This document shows positions 25,235 to 34,566 of a stretch of DNA of 64,000 nucleotides, piece after piece. The first letter of the stretch is position 1. Every line of letters starts with the position of its first letter. Position numbers and translations under genes: made by a program. This stretch comes from Actinophytocola sp. (lineage in GTDB: Bacteria; Actinomycetota; Actinomycetes; Mycobacteriales; Pseudonocardiaceae). The stretch covers positions 62,001-126,000 of the forward strand of contig NZ_WHTD01000002.1 in NCBI RefSeq assembly GCF_009379765.1. Reading direction: 5' to 3'. The notes below the pieces were generated by a model that was not told the origin of the DNA, did not search any database, and saw only the letters and a program-made list of their open reading frames with translations.

Positions 25235-25660
25235 ATGGCATCCGCACGGTCGAGAGACCTGACCCGAAGAGAATGTTTGGAGCTCATCCGCGGCCGCCGG
25301 CCCGTCCGGATGGCCGCGGTGTCCGTCGGCGGGCGGGCACCGGTGCGGGTGGCCTGCTTCCCGTTGCCCGACGGGGACATCGCGATCCCCACCGGTACCG
25401 ACCAATCCCTCGCACGCGCGGCGGCGGGGCGACCGGTCACCGTCCAGTTCGAACAGGACAACCCCGCCGAACAGGAGCGCTGGGTGGTCCGCGGTGCCGG
25501 GAAGGCGAGGCCACTCGGGCAGCGAGACCGGCCACGAACCGCGGTCGACACCGGCATCGCGCTCGCGATGACCTACGCATTCGAGAACGGCATCCGGATC
25601 GACGTCGACGAGTTGGTCGGTGAGCGGGTGAGCGGCTGCCGCGAGCCCACTTCCTGGTGA
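25235..25660 (+). CDS. Pyridoxamine-5'-phosphate oxidase-like flavoprotein
   Basis: The product (141 residues from ATG 25235) matches the small PPOX-like split-barrel family: RRECLELIRG at the N-terminus, RMAAVSVGGRAPVRVACFPL and DIAIPTGTDQSLARAAAGRPVTVQFE, as in Rv3129-type proteins. These bind FMN or F420 and reduce small substrates or quench radicals. Upstream starts at 25178 and 25193 add residues that do not look conserved; 25235 has AGG spaced well before it. A DosR-like box is upstream. Confidence 0.72.
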   Translation: MASARSRDLTRRECLELIRGRRPVRMAAVSVGGRAPVRVACFPLPDGDIAIPTGTDQSLARAAAGRPVTVQFEQDNPAEQERWVVRGAGKARPLGQRDRPRTAVDTGIALAMTYAFENGIRIDVDELVGERVSGCREPTSW

Positions 25661-25723
25661 AAGCACAGCGGGACAAGGGTTGCGGCGTAACGACATCGGG
25701 AGACGCGGAGATCGGGGGTGATT

Positions 25724-26680
25724 ATGGAAGCGTCGGGGCGAGCCGAGCGCGACGATGGTCGGGAGCCCGACCTGGTCCGGCGCTACCTGGACGAGATAGG
25801 TGCGGTGCCGTTGCTCACCGCGGCACAGGAGGTTGACCTGGCCAAGCGGATCGAGGCCGGGGTGTACGCGGCTGAGCTGCTCCGGCAGGCGGACGCGGGC
25901 CGGCGGAGTCTGGCGACGGGGCGCCAGGCGGAGCTGGCGGCGGTGGCCGAGGACGGGCGGCGGGCCAAGGACCGGATGATCAGCGCGAACCTACGGCTGG
26001 TCGTGGCGGTCGTCGCGCGGCACCCACGCCGTGTGCTGCCGCTGCCGGACGCGATCCAGGAGGGCAACCTCGGGCTGATCCGAGCGGTGGAGAAGTTCGA
26101 CTACGCCAAGGGCTACAAGTTCTCCACGTACGCGACCTGGTGGATCCGGCAGGCGCTCGGGCGCGGCAGTGCGCAGTCCCGCATGCTCCGGCTGCCGGTG
26201 CACGTCATGGAGGAGTTGGACAAGCTCGAGCGGGTCGACCGCGAGCTCGGCGGGCGGCTGGGCCGCGAACCGAACGTCGAGGAGCTGGCCGCGGCGACCG
26301 GTATCCCGGCGATGCGGGTCGCGGAGCTGCGCCGTGTCGGGCGGGACACGCTCAGCCTCGACGCCCCGCTCGATGACAGGAACGGCGAGTTGCGGTTGGC
26401 CGACGTGGTCACCGACACCGAGACACCGGGAGTCGAGGAGGTCGCGGAACGCCGTGCACTCGTCACCGACGTGCGCGCCATGGTGGCGACCCTGCCCGCC
26501 CGAGAGGCGCTGGTGATCACGCGGCGGTACGGGCTGGACGGCGACCGGCCGCGGACACTGCGCGAGATCGGCGACGAGATCGGTCTCGGCCGGGAACGAG
26601 TACGCCAGCTCGAACGGGGCGGGCTCGCGTCGTTGCGGGAGTCCGCACGGAGCCAGGTCCTGCTGCCCTGGACTGCGTAG
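25724..26680 (+). CDS. RNA polymerase sigma-70 factor, group 2
   Basis: The 318-residue factor has region 1.2 (DLVRRYLDEIGAVPLLTA), region 2 (IQEGNLGLIRAVEKFDYAKG, FSTYATWWIRQAL), region 3 and region 4 (LREIGDEIGLGRERVRQLE). It lacks the acidic N-terminus of the principal factor, so it is a SigB/HrdD-type stress sigma. Compared with principal factors, the 2.3-2.4 helix differs (RQALGRGSAQSRM). Start is ATG 25724 behind GGGGG; GTG 25718 is possible. A second relative is at 30817-31788. Confidence 0.88.
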   Translation: MEASGRAERDDGREPDLVRRYLDEIGAVPLLTAAQEVDLAKRIEAGVYAAELLRQADAGRRSLATGRQAELAAVAEDGRRAKDRMISANLRLVVAVVARHPRRVLPLPDAIQEGNLGLIRAVEKFDYAKGYKFSTYATWWIRQALGRGSAQSRMLRLPVHVMEELDKLERVDRELGGRLGREPNVEELAAATGIPAMRVAELRRVGRDTLSLDAPLDDRNGELRLADVVTDTETPGVEEVAERRALVTDVRAMVATLPAREALVITRRYGLDGDRPRTLREIGDEIGLGRERVRQLERGGLASLRESARSQVLLPWTA

Positions 26681-26721
26681 CCGTCCGAAGAGTCCGTTGT
26701 GGACGGAAGGAAGCCCGACCG

Positions 26722-29499
26722 GTGGCACACATGATCACCACGTCGCCCGGGGCCGGCGAGCGCGGCGCGGTCGCGGTTCAGGAGGTCGAGCCGGATGCGG
26801 TTTTCGGGGTGGTGGGGTCCTCGCCGCGCGGGCTCTCGTCCGCGGAGGCGGCCGCACGGCTCACCGCGCACGGCCGGAACGCGCTGCCCCAGCTGGTCGG
26901 GCGGCCGCTTTTCTCCCGGTTCCTCGCGCAGTTCACGGACTTGTTCGCCGTGGTGCTGCTCGTCGCCGCGGTGTTCACGTTGTCGGCGTACCTGCTGGGT
27001 GACCCGCCGGATATCGGCAACCTCCAGCTGACGGTCGCGATTCTCGCCGTGGTGGTGCTGAACGCGGTCATCGGGTTCGGGCAGGAGTACATGGCCGAGC
27101 GGACCGCCGATGCGTTGCGGGAGATGGTGCCGCACCGGGCGCGGGTGGTGCGGAACGGTGAGCGGGTCGAGGTGCCTGCCGAGGAGTTGGTCGTCGGGGA
27201 CGTGGTGGTGCTCGAGGCCGGGGACGCGGTGCCGACGGACTGCCGGGTGGTCGAGGCGCACGAACTCGCGGTCAACAACGTGGTGCTGACCGGGGAGGCC
27301 GACCCGTCCGGGCGCACCGCCGAGCCGGTTTCGCCCCGGGTGGCGCGGCTGGAGGCACGCAACCTGGTGTGGATGGGGACGGCGGTTGCCGCTGGCACGG
27401 GTAAGGCGGTGGTGACCGGCACCGGCGAGGGCACGGAGTTCGGCCGGATCTACCGGTTGACTGCCCACACCACATCGGACCGCAGCCCGCTCCAGTTGCA
27501 GATCTCCAGCATGGCGCGACGCGTGGCCGGTGCGGCGTTCGCGCTGGGGGTGCTGCTGTTCGCGGTGCGGCTGCCGGCCGGCGGTTCGCTGGTGGAGACG
27601 TTCGTGTTCGCGCTCGGGGTGATGGTCGCCTGCGTGCCGGAGGGACTTCCGGCCACGCTGTCGGTGGCGATGGCCATCGGGGTGCGACGGATGGCGCGGC
27701 GACAAGCGCTGGTCAAGAAACTGGTCGCGGTGGAGACTCTCGGCTCCACGACGGTCATCTGCACCGACAAGACCGGCACCCTCACCAAAGCCGAAATGAC
27801 CGTGCAACAGGTCTGGGCGGCAGGCCGCACTCACCACGTCACCGGTGTCGGTTACGTGCCCGACGGCGTGGTGTCCGACCCCGAACCGGTGCGGGAACTC
27901 TTGCGGGTGGCGGCACTGTGCAGTGACGCTCGGCTGATGGCGCCGGACGATGGGCACGGTTGGCGCGTGCTCGGTGACACTACCGAGGGGGCGCTGCTGG
28001 TCGTCGCGACGAAGGCCGGGCTGGACGTGGACGCCGAGCGGGACGCGGCGCCCAGAGTCGGCGAGTTCCCGTTCGACTCAAGCCGCAAGCTCATGACCAC
28101 CCTGCACACCCGCACCGGACGAACGTGGGCGTACGTCAAGGGCGCGCCGGGCGAACTGCTGGCCCACTGCACCCACCTCCGCACCGAATCCGGTGCCGTG
28201 GCCATGGACCACGAAACACGCGGCCAGGTTCTGGCAGCCAACGACGCCATGGCCGGCTCGGCGCTGCGGGTGCTGGCCATCGCCTTCCGTGAAGTCCACA
28301 GTAGACAGATCGACCAGAACGACGCGGAGAGCGGGCTGACGTTGCTCGGCCTGGTCGGCATGCTCGACCCGCCGCGGCCGGAGGTCGTCAAGGCGGTCGC
28401 CGCATGCCGTCGCGCGGGGATCCGGGTGATCATGGTGACCGGCGACTACGCACTCACCGCCGAGGCGATAGCCCGGCGGGTCGGGATCCTGACCTCTCCT
28501 GGCCCGCCGCGCACGGTCACCGGCACCGACCTGGACGCCGCCGACGACGCCGGCCTGCGGGAACTGCTGGCTGAGCGCGGCGATCTGCTGTTCGCCCGGG
28601 TCAAGCCAGAGCACAAGATGCGGGTGGTCGCAGCACTGAAAGGTCTCGGCGAGGTGGTCGCGGTCACCGGGGACGGTGCCAACGACGCTCCGGCGCTCAA
28701 GCGTGCCGACATCGGTGTCGCGATGGGCGCCTCCGGCACGGATGTCGCCCGCGAGGCGGCGGTCATGGTGTTGCTCGACGACTCCTTCGCGTCGATCGCG
28801 GCCGCCGTCGAACTCGGCCGCTCGGTGTACGCGAACATCCGCAAGTTCCTGATCTACCTGTTCAGCCACAACATCGGTGAACTGGTGCCGATCCTGGTCG
28901 CGACGCTCGCCGGGTTCCCGCTCGTGCCGATCAACGCGATGCAGGTGCTGGCCATCGACCTCGGCTCCGACGTGCTGCCGGCACTCGCGCTCGGCGCTGA
29001 GCCGCCAGAGCCCGGTGCCATGGATGTACCCCCACGCAAGCGGCGGCAGCGACTGTTCTCCTGGGCCCTGGTGCGCCGGTTCCTGTTCCTCGGCAGCATT
29101 CAGGCGGCCGGCGCGACCGCGTTGTTCTTCTGGCACATCCACACCGCCGGAATCCCGTTCGACCAGTTCACCTCGGGCAATCCCGTCTATCGGGAGGCGC
29201 TGACCATGGCACAGGCCGTGATCGTGTTCAGCCAGTTCTTCAACGCCCTCACCGTGCGCAGCGACCGGCACAGCGTCTTCCGGCTCGGCCTGCTGTCCAA
29301 CCGCGCACTCGTCGGCGCCGGGCTGATCGGCATCGGGATCATGTGCGCGATCAGCTACGTCCCGATCCTGCAGGCGGTCTTCCACACTGCCCCACTGTCC
29401 ATCATGGACTGGACCCTCGTCGCCGCCTGCGGCGCGCTCGTCCTCGTCGCCGACGAGATCCGTAAGATTCTCCTGCGCCACAAGGAGGCCACCACATGA
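26722..29499 (+). CDS. P2-type cation-transporting ATPase
   Basis: The 925-residue pump carries TGEAD in the actuator loop, PEGLP near residue 305, TDKTGTLT with the phosphorylated Asp near 355, and GDGANDAPALKRAD in the P domain. It is a second CtpF-type family member in this window and is less than half identical to the first by eye. GTG at 26722 has GAAGGAAG upstream; ATG 26731 is an alternative. It overlaps the first TrkA gene (ATGA), so it forms an operon with two potassium-channel regulatory subunits. Likely ion is Ca2+, Na+ or K+; undecided. Confidence 0.87.
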   Translation: MAHMITTSPGAGERGAVAVQEVEPDAVFGVVGSSPRGLSSAEAAARLTAHGRNALPQLVGRPLFSRFLAQFTDLFAVVLLVAAVFTLSAYLLGDPPDIGNLQLTVAILAVVVLNAVIGFGQEYMAERTADALREMVPHRARVVRNGERVEVPAEELVVGDVVVLEAGDAVPTDCRVVEAHELAVNNVVLTGEADPSGRTAEPVSPRVARLEARNLVWMGTAVAAGTGKAVVTGTGEGTEFGRIYRLTAHTTSDRSPLQLQISSMARRVAGAAFALGVLLFAVRLPAGGSLVETFVFALGVMVACVPEGLPATLSVAMAIGVRRMARRQALVKKLVAVETLGSTTVICTDKTGTLTKAEMTVQQVWAAGRTHHVTGVGYVPDGVVSDPEPVRELLRVAALCSDARLMAPDDGHGWRVLGDTTEGALLVVATKAGLDVDAERDAAPRVGEFPFDSSRKLMTTLHTRTGRTWAYVKGAPGELLAHCTHLRTESGAVAMDHETRGQVLAANDAMAGSALRVLAIAFREVHSRQIDQNDAESGLTLLGLVGMLDPPRPEVVKAVAACRRAGIRVIMVTGDYALTAEAIARRVGILTSPGPPRTVTGTDLDAADDAGLRELLAERGDLLFARVKPEHKMRVVAALKGLGEVVAVTGDGANDAPALKRADIGVAMGASGTDVAREAAVMVLLDDSFASIAAAVELGRSVYANIRKFLIYLFSHNIGELVPILVATLAGFPLVPINAMQVLAIDLGSDVLPALALGAEPPEPGAMDVPPRKRRQRLFSWALVRRFLFLGSIQAAGATALFFWHIHTAGIPFDQFTSGNPVYREALTMAQAVIVFSQFFNALTVRSDRHSVFRLGLLSNRALVGAGLIGIGIMCAISYVPILQAVFHTAPLSIMDWTLVAACGALVLVADEIRKILLRHKEATT

Positions 29500-30155
29500 A
29501 AACGATCATCATGGGCTGCGGCCGAGTCGGCGCCGCACTCGCCCACCAGCTGTCCGCCGACCGGCACGAGGTGGTTGTGCTCGATCGCGACCCAGAGTCC
29601 CGCGAGCTGCTGCCGAAGGCATTCCCCGGCGAGTTCCTGGTCGGCAACGGCTACAACCGCGCCCTGCTCGAACGGGCCGGCATCAGCACGGCGGACGCGT
29701 TCGTCGCGGTGACATCCGGGGACAACACCAACATCGTCGGCGCACGCATCGCCAAGGAGGACTACCGCGTCCCCCACGTGATCGCCCGCATCTACGACCC
29801 ACGCCGCGCCGACATCTACCAGCAGCTCGGCATCCCGACCGTCGCGAGCGTCCGCTGGACGGTCAACAGGATAAGCCAACTGCTCCGGCACCGCTACCTC
29901 GACCCGGACGTCACCTTCGGCAACGGCGAAACCCTGCTGGTACGGGAAACCCTGCCGGCCTGGTTCACCGGCCGGCAGCTGCACGACCTCGAGGTAAGCG
30001 GCCAGATCCGGGTCGTCGCAGTCACCCGCGGCGGCCACTCGTTTCTTCCGACCGTAGACAGCCTCGCCAAGGCGGGCGACACCGTGAGCCTCGCCGTCGC
30101 CGCGACCGCACTGGACCGGCTGCGTTCCTTCCTCGACAAGGAGTTGGGGTCATGA
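29496..30155 (+). CDS. TrkA-type K+ uptake regulatory protein 1
   Basis: The 219-residue protein has an N-terminal RCK/TrkA_N Rossmann fold (MGCGRVGAALAHQLSADRH, acidic end of strand 2 in VVLDRD) and a C-terminal TrkA_C domain (about residues 135-215, LLVRETLPAWFTGRQLHDL). Such subunits bind NAD(H) or ATP and gate potassium channels. Its coupling to the ATPase and to a second TrkA gene mirrors mycobacterial ceoB-ceoC. No channel subunit (TrkH/KtrB) is in the window. Confidence 0.86.
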   Translation: MKTIIMGCGRVGAALAHQLSADRHEVVVLDRDPESRELLPKAFPGEFLVGNGYNRALLERAGISTADAFVAVTSGDNTNIVGARIAKEDYRVPHVIARIYDPRRADIYQQLGIPTVASVRWTVNRISQLLRHRYLDPDVTFGNGETLLVRETLPAWFTGRQLHDLEVSGQIRVVAVTRGGHSFLPTVDSLAKAGDTVSLAVAATALDRLRSFLDKELGS

Positions 30156-30808
30156 AGGTCCTTATCGCCGGCGCGGGCCGGCTCGGCGAGCAGGCCGCGC
30201 ACCTGCTGTCCGCCACCGGCCACCAGGTCACCGTGATCGAGCAGGACAAGACCCGCCTCACCGAGTTGAAGAACCATCGCTCGATCAGGCTCGTGCACGG
30301 CGACGCCTGTGAGCCGAACATCCTCGAGAACGCCGGCGTGCTCAACGCCGACCTGCTGCTCGCCGCCACCGGCGAGGACGAGGACAACCTGGTGATCGCC
30401 CTGCTCGCCAAACGCCAGTTCGCTGTCCCCCGCACCCTCGCCCGCGTCAACGACCCGGACAACACCTGGCTGTTCGACACCCGCTGGGGCGTCGACGTCG
30501 CGCTGCCGGGCGCCGCACCCCTGGTGTCACTCATCGAGGAGGCCAGCGGCGCCGCCGACACCGTCGGACTCGTCCGGCTCGCCGACGCCGGCGTCACCCT
30601 GATCGAAACCCACATCGGCGACCACTCGAAAGCCGCAGGCCGCGTACTCGCCGACATCGACCTACCTGCGGGAACCGTGGTGGCCGCTGTCGTCCACGAC
30701 GCCCACCCGGTAGTACCCGCAGGCGACTACCGATTCCACACCGGCGACACCGTCCTGGTGGTCGCCACGACCGCCACCGAACACGACATCCACGACGCCT
30801 TCCAGTGA
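30152..30808 (+). CDS. TrkA-type K+ uptake regulatory protein 2
   Basis: The 218-residue protein has the same two-domain layout: AGAGRLGEQAAHLLSATGHQV and VIEQD of the Rossmann fold, then a C-terminal RCK_C domain ending GDTVLVVATTATE. The start overlaps the previous gene as ATGA. Probably forms a hetero-octamer with its neighbour. It converges with the sigma gene at 30817. Confidence 0.86.
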   Translation: MKVLIAGAGRLGEQAAHLLSATGHQVTVIEQDKTRLTELKNHRSIRLVHGDACEPNILENAGVLNADLLLAATGEDEDNLVIALLAKRQFAVPRTLARVNDPDNTWLFDTRWGVDVALPGAAPLVSLIEEASGAADTVGLVRLADAGVTLIETHIGDHSKAAGRVLADIDLPAGTVVAAVVHDAHPVVPAGDYRFHTGDTVLVVATTATEHDIHDAFQ

Positions 30809-30816
30809 GCAGAGCC

Positions 30817-31788
30817 TCAGCCCGCCCAGTGGAGCAGGAGCAGGTCCCGCGCGTCCTCGCGAAGCCGTTTGACCGCCTTGTTCTCGAGCTGACGCACCCG
30901 CTCCCGGCTGATCCCCAACTCGCCGGCGACGTCCACCAGCGTGCGCGGCCGGCCGCTGGTCAGGCCGTACCGCTCGGTTATCACCCGTGCCTGCCGCGGC
31001 GGCAGCGCGGCGACCGCGGCATGCACGTCCGCTACGAGTGCCAGGTGTTCAGCGGCGTCCGGACCTGACTCCGCATCGGCGTCCTCGATCACGTCACCCA
31101 GCCGCAGTTCCTCGTCCGCACGGAACGGGGCGTCCAGACTCACCGCACGCCGCCCGGCGCGACGGAGGTCGGCGACCCGGTGGGCCGGTATCCCGGTCTT
31201 GGCGGCCAGCTCGGCCACGCTCGGCTCGTGTCGGAGGCGCACCGTCAACGCCCGGTCGGCGATGCCGATCCGGTCCAGCGCCTCCATGACGTGAACCGGC
31301 AGCCGGATCGTGCGCGACTGCTCCATGACGCCGATCTCCATGGCCTGTCGGATCCACCATGCCGCATAGGTGGAGAACTTGTACCCCTTGGTGTAGTCGA
31401 ACTTCTCCACCGCACGGATGAGACCGAAGTTGCCCTCCTGGATCGCGTCCAGCAATGGCATGCGGCGCCGGTAGTTCCGCCGGACAACAGTGACCACGAG
31501 CCGCAGGTTGGCCACGATCATCTTCTCCTTCGCCGCGCGCCCATCCCGGACGACCAAGTCGAGCTCACGACGCCGCGCTAAGGACAACCGGCGTTCCCCG
31601 GCATCCGCCGCACGTAACAGCTCCGCCGCGTACACCCCGGCCTCGACACGCTTGGCCAGCAGGATCTCCTCCTCGGCCGACAGCAACGGAACCGACCCGA
31701 CCTCGTTCAGGTACAACCGGACAAGGTCGAGGTCACCGTCATGATCACGGTGCTGACCGCGTACACCATCACCGTTGTCGAACGACAT
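30817..31788 (-). CDS. RNA polymerase sigma-70 factor, group 2 (second copy)
   Basis: The 323-residue factor has LDLVRLYLNEVGSVPLLSAEE (1.2), IQEGNFGLIRAVEKFDYTKG and FSTYAAWWIRQAM (2.1-2.4) and a complete region 4 (LVDVAGELGISRERVRQLENKAV). Its N-terminal 100 residues resemble the factor at 25724, including the AGVYAAELLR segment between regions 1.2 and 2, so the two are paralogues. ATG 31788 is preferred: the leader before it lacks conservation. Two DosR-like boxes lie 190-325 bases upstream. Confidence 0.87.
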   Translation of the reverse strand: MSFDNGDGVRGQHRDHDGDLDLVRLYLNEVGSVPLLSAEEEILLAKRVEAGVYAAELLRAADAGERRLSLARRRELDLVVRDGRAAKEKMIVANLRLVVTVVRRNYRRRMPLLDAIQEGNFGLIRAVEKFDYTKGYKFSTYAAWWIRQAMEIGVMEQSRTIRLPVHVMEALDRIGIADRALTVRLRHEPSVAELAAKTGIPAHRVADLRRAGRRAVSLDAPFRADEELRLGDVIEDADAESGPDAAEHLALVADVHAAVAALPPRQARVITERYGLTSGRPRTLVDVAGELGISRERVRQLENKAVKRLREDARDLLLLHWAG

Positions 31789-31977
31789 CGAAGTCCCGCC
31801 CCTGACCGTCAACGCGACCGGCAACGAACCGGGCACGACGAACGCATCCGGCCGAACGTCCACGGCCCACCCCCTCCGCGAGGCTGGCCCCACCTAGCAC
31901 CACAACCATTGCTCGCGTGACGACCGACGCCAGATGCCGAACGGCCCCAACCACGCACCAATCGGCCCACTACGACG

Positions 31978-32112
31978 AGGCCGAAGGTCCCAGGATGAAC
32001 GTCGCGACCGCAGCCACACGTAGTGACCGGCCAGAGATGCCGCACGCCGAGACGGGTGTCGTTGCCAATTGCCTCAGCTGGGCTCTCACCAGTCAGGCTG
32101 GACCAAAGGCCC
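31978..32112. promoter_or_regulatory. Two DosR-like boxes
   Basis: AGGCCGAAGGTCCC (31978-31991) and TGGACCAAAGGCCC (32099-32112) lie in the 508-base gap between the minus-strand sigma gene and the lipoprotein gene end. They could drive the sigma gene, although a 190-base leader is long. I see no credible gene in the gap. Confidence 0.42.
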
Positions 32113-32163
32113 TGGAAACGATCCCGCAAACCCACCAGGCTGGTGACATATGGGGAGTCGCGG

Positions 32164-32204
32164 CGAGTGTTCCGGGCCGGCGGGGTACCGCACCGGAACA
32201 CTCG
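32164..32204. repeat. Perfect 12-bp inverted repeat
   Basis: CGAGTGTTCCGG (32164-32175) pairs with CCGGAACACTCG (32193-32204) around a 17-base loop. It lies between the lipoprotein gene stop (32297) and the sigma promoter region, so it probably terminates transcription from the lipoprotein side; no T-run is seen, as is common in GC-rich actinomycetes. Confidence 0.5.
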
Positions 32205-32296
32205 CTTCGTAAGCAGCATGAACCCTTCCCATTTCGGCAGTACCCGTACTTCGGACCAAGGAACCGCGCCGGGTGATCTAGCCGCTTCGGCATCAG

Positions 32297-32944
32297 TTAT
32301 CGGAGAGGCTGCCCTTCGCCGAGTTCGTCCACTCCGGCCAAGCCGGAGCCCTCATGCACGGTCCGCACGGTCAGATGGCTGCCGGGAAGGTCGCCGGCGC
32401 ACGCGGTTGTCTCGAAGGGCACGAACTCCGCTCTCCGCTCGTGCGGCGGGTACGCCCGCAGCCCGCGCACGGCTGTCGGCCGGCAGGTCGCCTCGTCGAA
32501 GTTACCGATGTTGACGAAACCGACCGGTGCGGTGGCGGTCCCACCTGGCTTCAGGGTTACCGGTGGGCCTTTCGGCCCGACCTGTTCCGCCGCCTCGCCG
32601 ATCTGGTGCCCATCGTCGCCGGTCACGAACGACATGCCGGGGAAGCCCTGGATCACGCGGGTTCGGCCACCCGTGTTCGTGAACACCAGTGCTCGGTAGA
32701 CCGTACCCGCGGTGCCCTCTTCGGCGCCGAGGGACATGTCGACGTCACGCACGGTGCATACCGCGATCGTCGCTGGCTCGGACGTGGTGTCCGACGGGGG
32801 CGAGGTGGCCGTCGCCGGGGGCTGCGCCGAAGTCGTCGGTGCCGTTGGACCGCCGCCAGCCATCGGCGTGCCCGCGATCTCACTCGTGCACCCGGCGGCG
32901 AGTAGGAGCAGCAGCACACCGCAGCCCAGGATGGTTGGGCGCAT
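32297..32944 (-). CDS. DUF4232-type lipoprotein
   Basis: The 215-residue product has a lipoprotein signal (hydrophobic run and LLLLLAAGC lipobox near residue 18), a Thr/Ser/Pro-rich linker to about residue 55 and a C-terminal DUF4232-like domain (VYRALVFTNTGGRTRVIQGFPG, then LKPGGTATAPVGFVN). Such proteins are anchored to the outer face of the actinobacterial membrane; function unknown. ATG 32944 is chosen since the signal starts there. It follows the por operon by 5 bases. Confidence 0.8.
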   Translation of the reverse strand: MRPTILGCGVLLLLLAAGCTSEIAGTPMAGGGPTAPTTSAQPPATATSPPSDTTSEPATIAVCTVRDVDMSLGAEEGTAGTVYRALVFTNTGGRTRVIQGFPGMSFVTGDDGHQIGEAAEQVGPKGPPVTLKPGGTATAPVGFVNIGNFDEATCRPTAVRGLRAYPPHERRAEFVPFETTACAGDLPGSHLTVRTVHEGSGLAGVDELGEGQPLR

Positions 32945-32949
32945 GGTTG

Positions 32950-34566
32950 TCACGTCCTCTCGGGGAGCATGGTGATGGCACCGCTGGGACATTCGGCGAC
33001 GCACAGGCCGCAGCCTTTGCAGTAGTCATAGTCGATCTCGTAGTGGTCGCCGACCTTGCGGATGGCGTTGTCGGGGCAGATGCCGTAGCAGTTGTCGCAG
33101 TTGAAGCAGTTGCCGCAGGACAGGCAGCGGCGGGCTTCGAACAGTGCGGTGGACTCGTCCAAACCGCCGACGACCTCGTCGAAAGTGGATGTTCGGCGAG
33201 CCGACTCCAACGCCGGCCGGACGGTGGCGGGTGCGTCGGAGTAGTACCACGTGTTGAGTCCGTCGTAGGTGGCGAGCGGCGCGGTGAGTGGCTCTTCGTG
33301 CACACTGCCACGAAGCCAGGCGTCGATGGCGCGGGCGGCTTTCTTGCCGTGGCCGACGGCGACGGTGACCGTGCGTTCGGCGGGGACCATGTCGCCGCCG
33401 GCGAAGATGCCGGGATGGCCGGTCATGAAATCCGGGCCGACCTTGACGACGCCGTCCTGTTCCTCGATGCCTGGCAGCCCGGCCAGGAGCGACAGGTCAG
33501 CGTTCTGGCCGATCGCGAGGACCAGCGAGTCGGCGCCCAGGTCCTCGAACTCGCCCGTGGGCCGGGGTTTCCCGGCGTCGTCGAGGCGCATCTTCTCGAT
33601 CGTGATGCGGCCGGTGTCGACGTGGTGAACTGTGGATAGCCACCTCATCGTCACGCCTTCCTCGAGTGCCTCTTCGACCTCGATGTCGTGGGCGGGCATG
33701 CGGTCGCGGGTGCGGCGGTAGACGACGACTGCGTCGGTGGCGCCGAGGCGGCGTGCCGTGCGGGCGGCGTCCATCGCAGTGTTCCCGCCGCCGTAGACGG
33801 CGACGCGACGGCCGAGCATGGGCCGTTCCTCACCAGTCATAGACCGCAGCAGCGTGGTGGCGTCGAGGATCCGTGCGCCGTCGCCGGCCGGGATGTCCAC
33901 TCGCTTGGCGATGTGCGCGCCGACGGCCAGGAACACCGCGTCGAACTCCCGCAGCGCCCCCAGTACATCGGTCACCGGATGCGACATCTCCATGGTCACG
34001 CCAAGATCCGCGACACGGGTGACCTCGGCGTCGAGCACATCGCGCGGCAGCCGGTAGGCGGGAATGCCGTACCGCATCATCCCGCCCGGGGCGCTGCCGG
34101 CGTCGCGAACGGTCACGTCATGGCCGAGCAGGGTGAGGTGGTAGGCGGCCGACAGACCCGACGGGCCTGCTCCCACCACGAGCACCCGCTTGCCGGACGA
34201 CTCGACATCCACCGTAACCGTCCATTTGCGACGAATAGCCTCGTCGCCGAGGAACCGTTCGACGGAGTTGATGCCGACGGTCTCGTCGAGTTGTCCTCGG
34301 TTGCACGCGGTCTCACACGGCCGGTAGCAGACGCGACCCATGATCGCGGGGAACGGGTTGTCGGCGACCAGTGCCCGCCAGGCGTCCTCGTAGCGGCCTT
34401 CTTCCGCGTCGTACAGCCACTGCCGCACGTTCTCGCCGGCAGGGCAGGCGTTGTTGCACGGCGGCAGCAGGTTGACGTACTCGGGGCGTTCGGTGCGCCA
34501 GGTACCGGTCTTGTTGGCCAGGCTGGTGCCGGGTCCGAGTGTGATCGCGAACGGCTTGTCCATCAT
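32950..34566 (-). CDS. GltD-like FAD/NAD(P) oxidoreductase with ferredoxin domain
   Basis: The 538-residue protein has N-terminal Fe-S cysteines (NNACPAG, CYRPCETACNRG), an FAD-binding VGAGPSGLSAAYHL near residue 130, an NAD(P) motif YGGGNTAMDAARTARRLG near 270, and a C-terminal double [4Fe-4S] ferredoxin domain (CLSCGNCFNCDNC and CKGCGLCVAECPSGAI). It probably moves electrons between NAD(P)H and the ferredoxin of the neighbouring pyruvate oxidoreductase. ATG 34566 or 34563; it overlaps the porB stop. Last gene of the por operon. Confidence 0.87.
   Translation of the reverse strand: MMDKPFAITLGPGTSLANKTGTWRTERPEYVNLLPPCNNACPAGENVRQWLYDAEEGRYEDAWRALVADNPFPAIMGRVCYRPCETACNRGQLDETVGINSVERFLGDEAIRRKWTVTVDVESSGKRVLVVGAGPSGLSAAYHLTLLGHDVTVRDAGSAPGGMMRYGIPAYRLPRDVLDAEVTRVADLGVTMEMSHPVTDVLGALREFDAVFLAVGAHIAKRVDIPAGDGARILDATTLLRSMTGEERPMLGRRVAVYGGGNTAMDAARTARRLGATDAVVVYRRTRDRMPAHDIEVEEALEEGVTMRWLSTVHHVDTGRITIEKMRLDDAGKPRPTGEFEDLGADSLVLAIGQNADLSLLAGLPGIEEQDGVVKVGPDFMTGHPGIFAGGDMVPAERTVTVAVGHGKKAARAIDAWLRGSVHEEPLTAPLATYDGLNTWYYSDAPATVRPALESARRTSTFDEVVGGLDESTALFEARRCLSCGNCFNCDNCYGICPDNAIRKVGDHYEIDYDYCKGCGLCVAECPSGAITMLPERT

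Noticed and set aside
25669-25682. GGGACAAGGGTTGC as a DosR-like box before the sigma gene
   Set aside because: Only one half-site matches; the other half is not recognisable.
31917-32276. 119-codon plus-strand frame between the sigma and lipoprotein genes
   Set aside because: No domain, unusual composition, and it crosses two DosR-like boxes and a hairpin.
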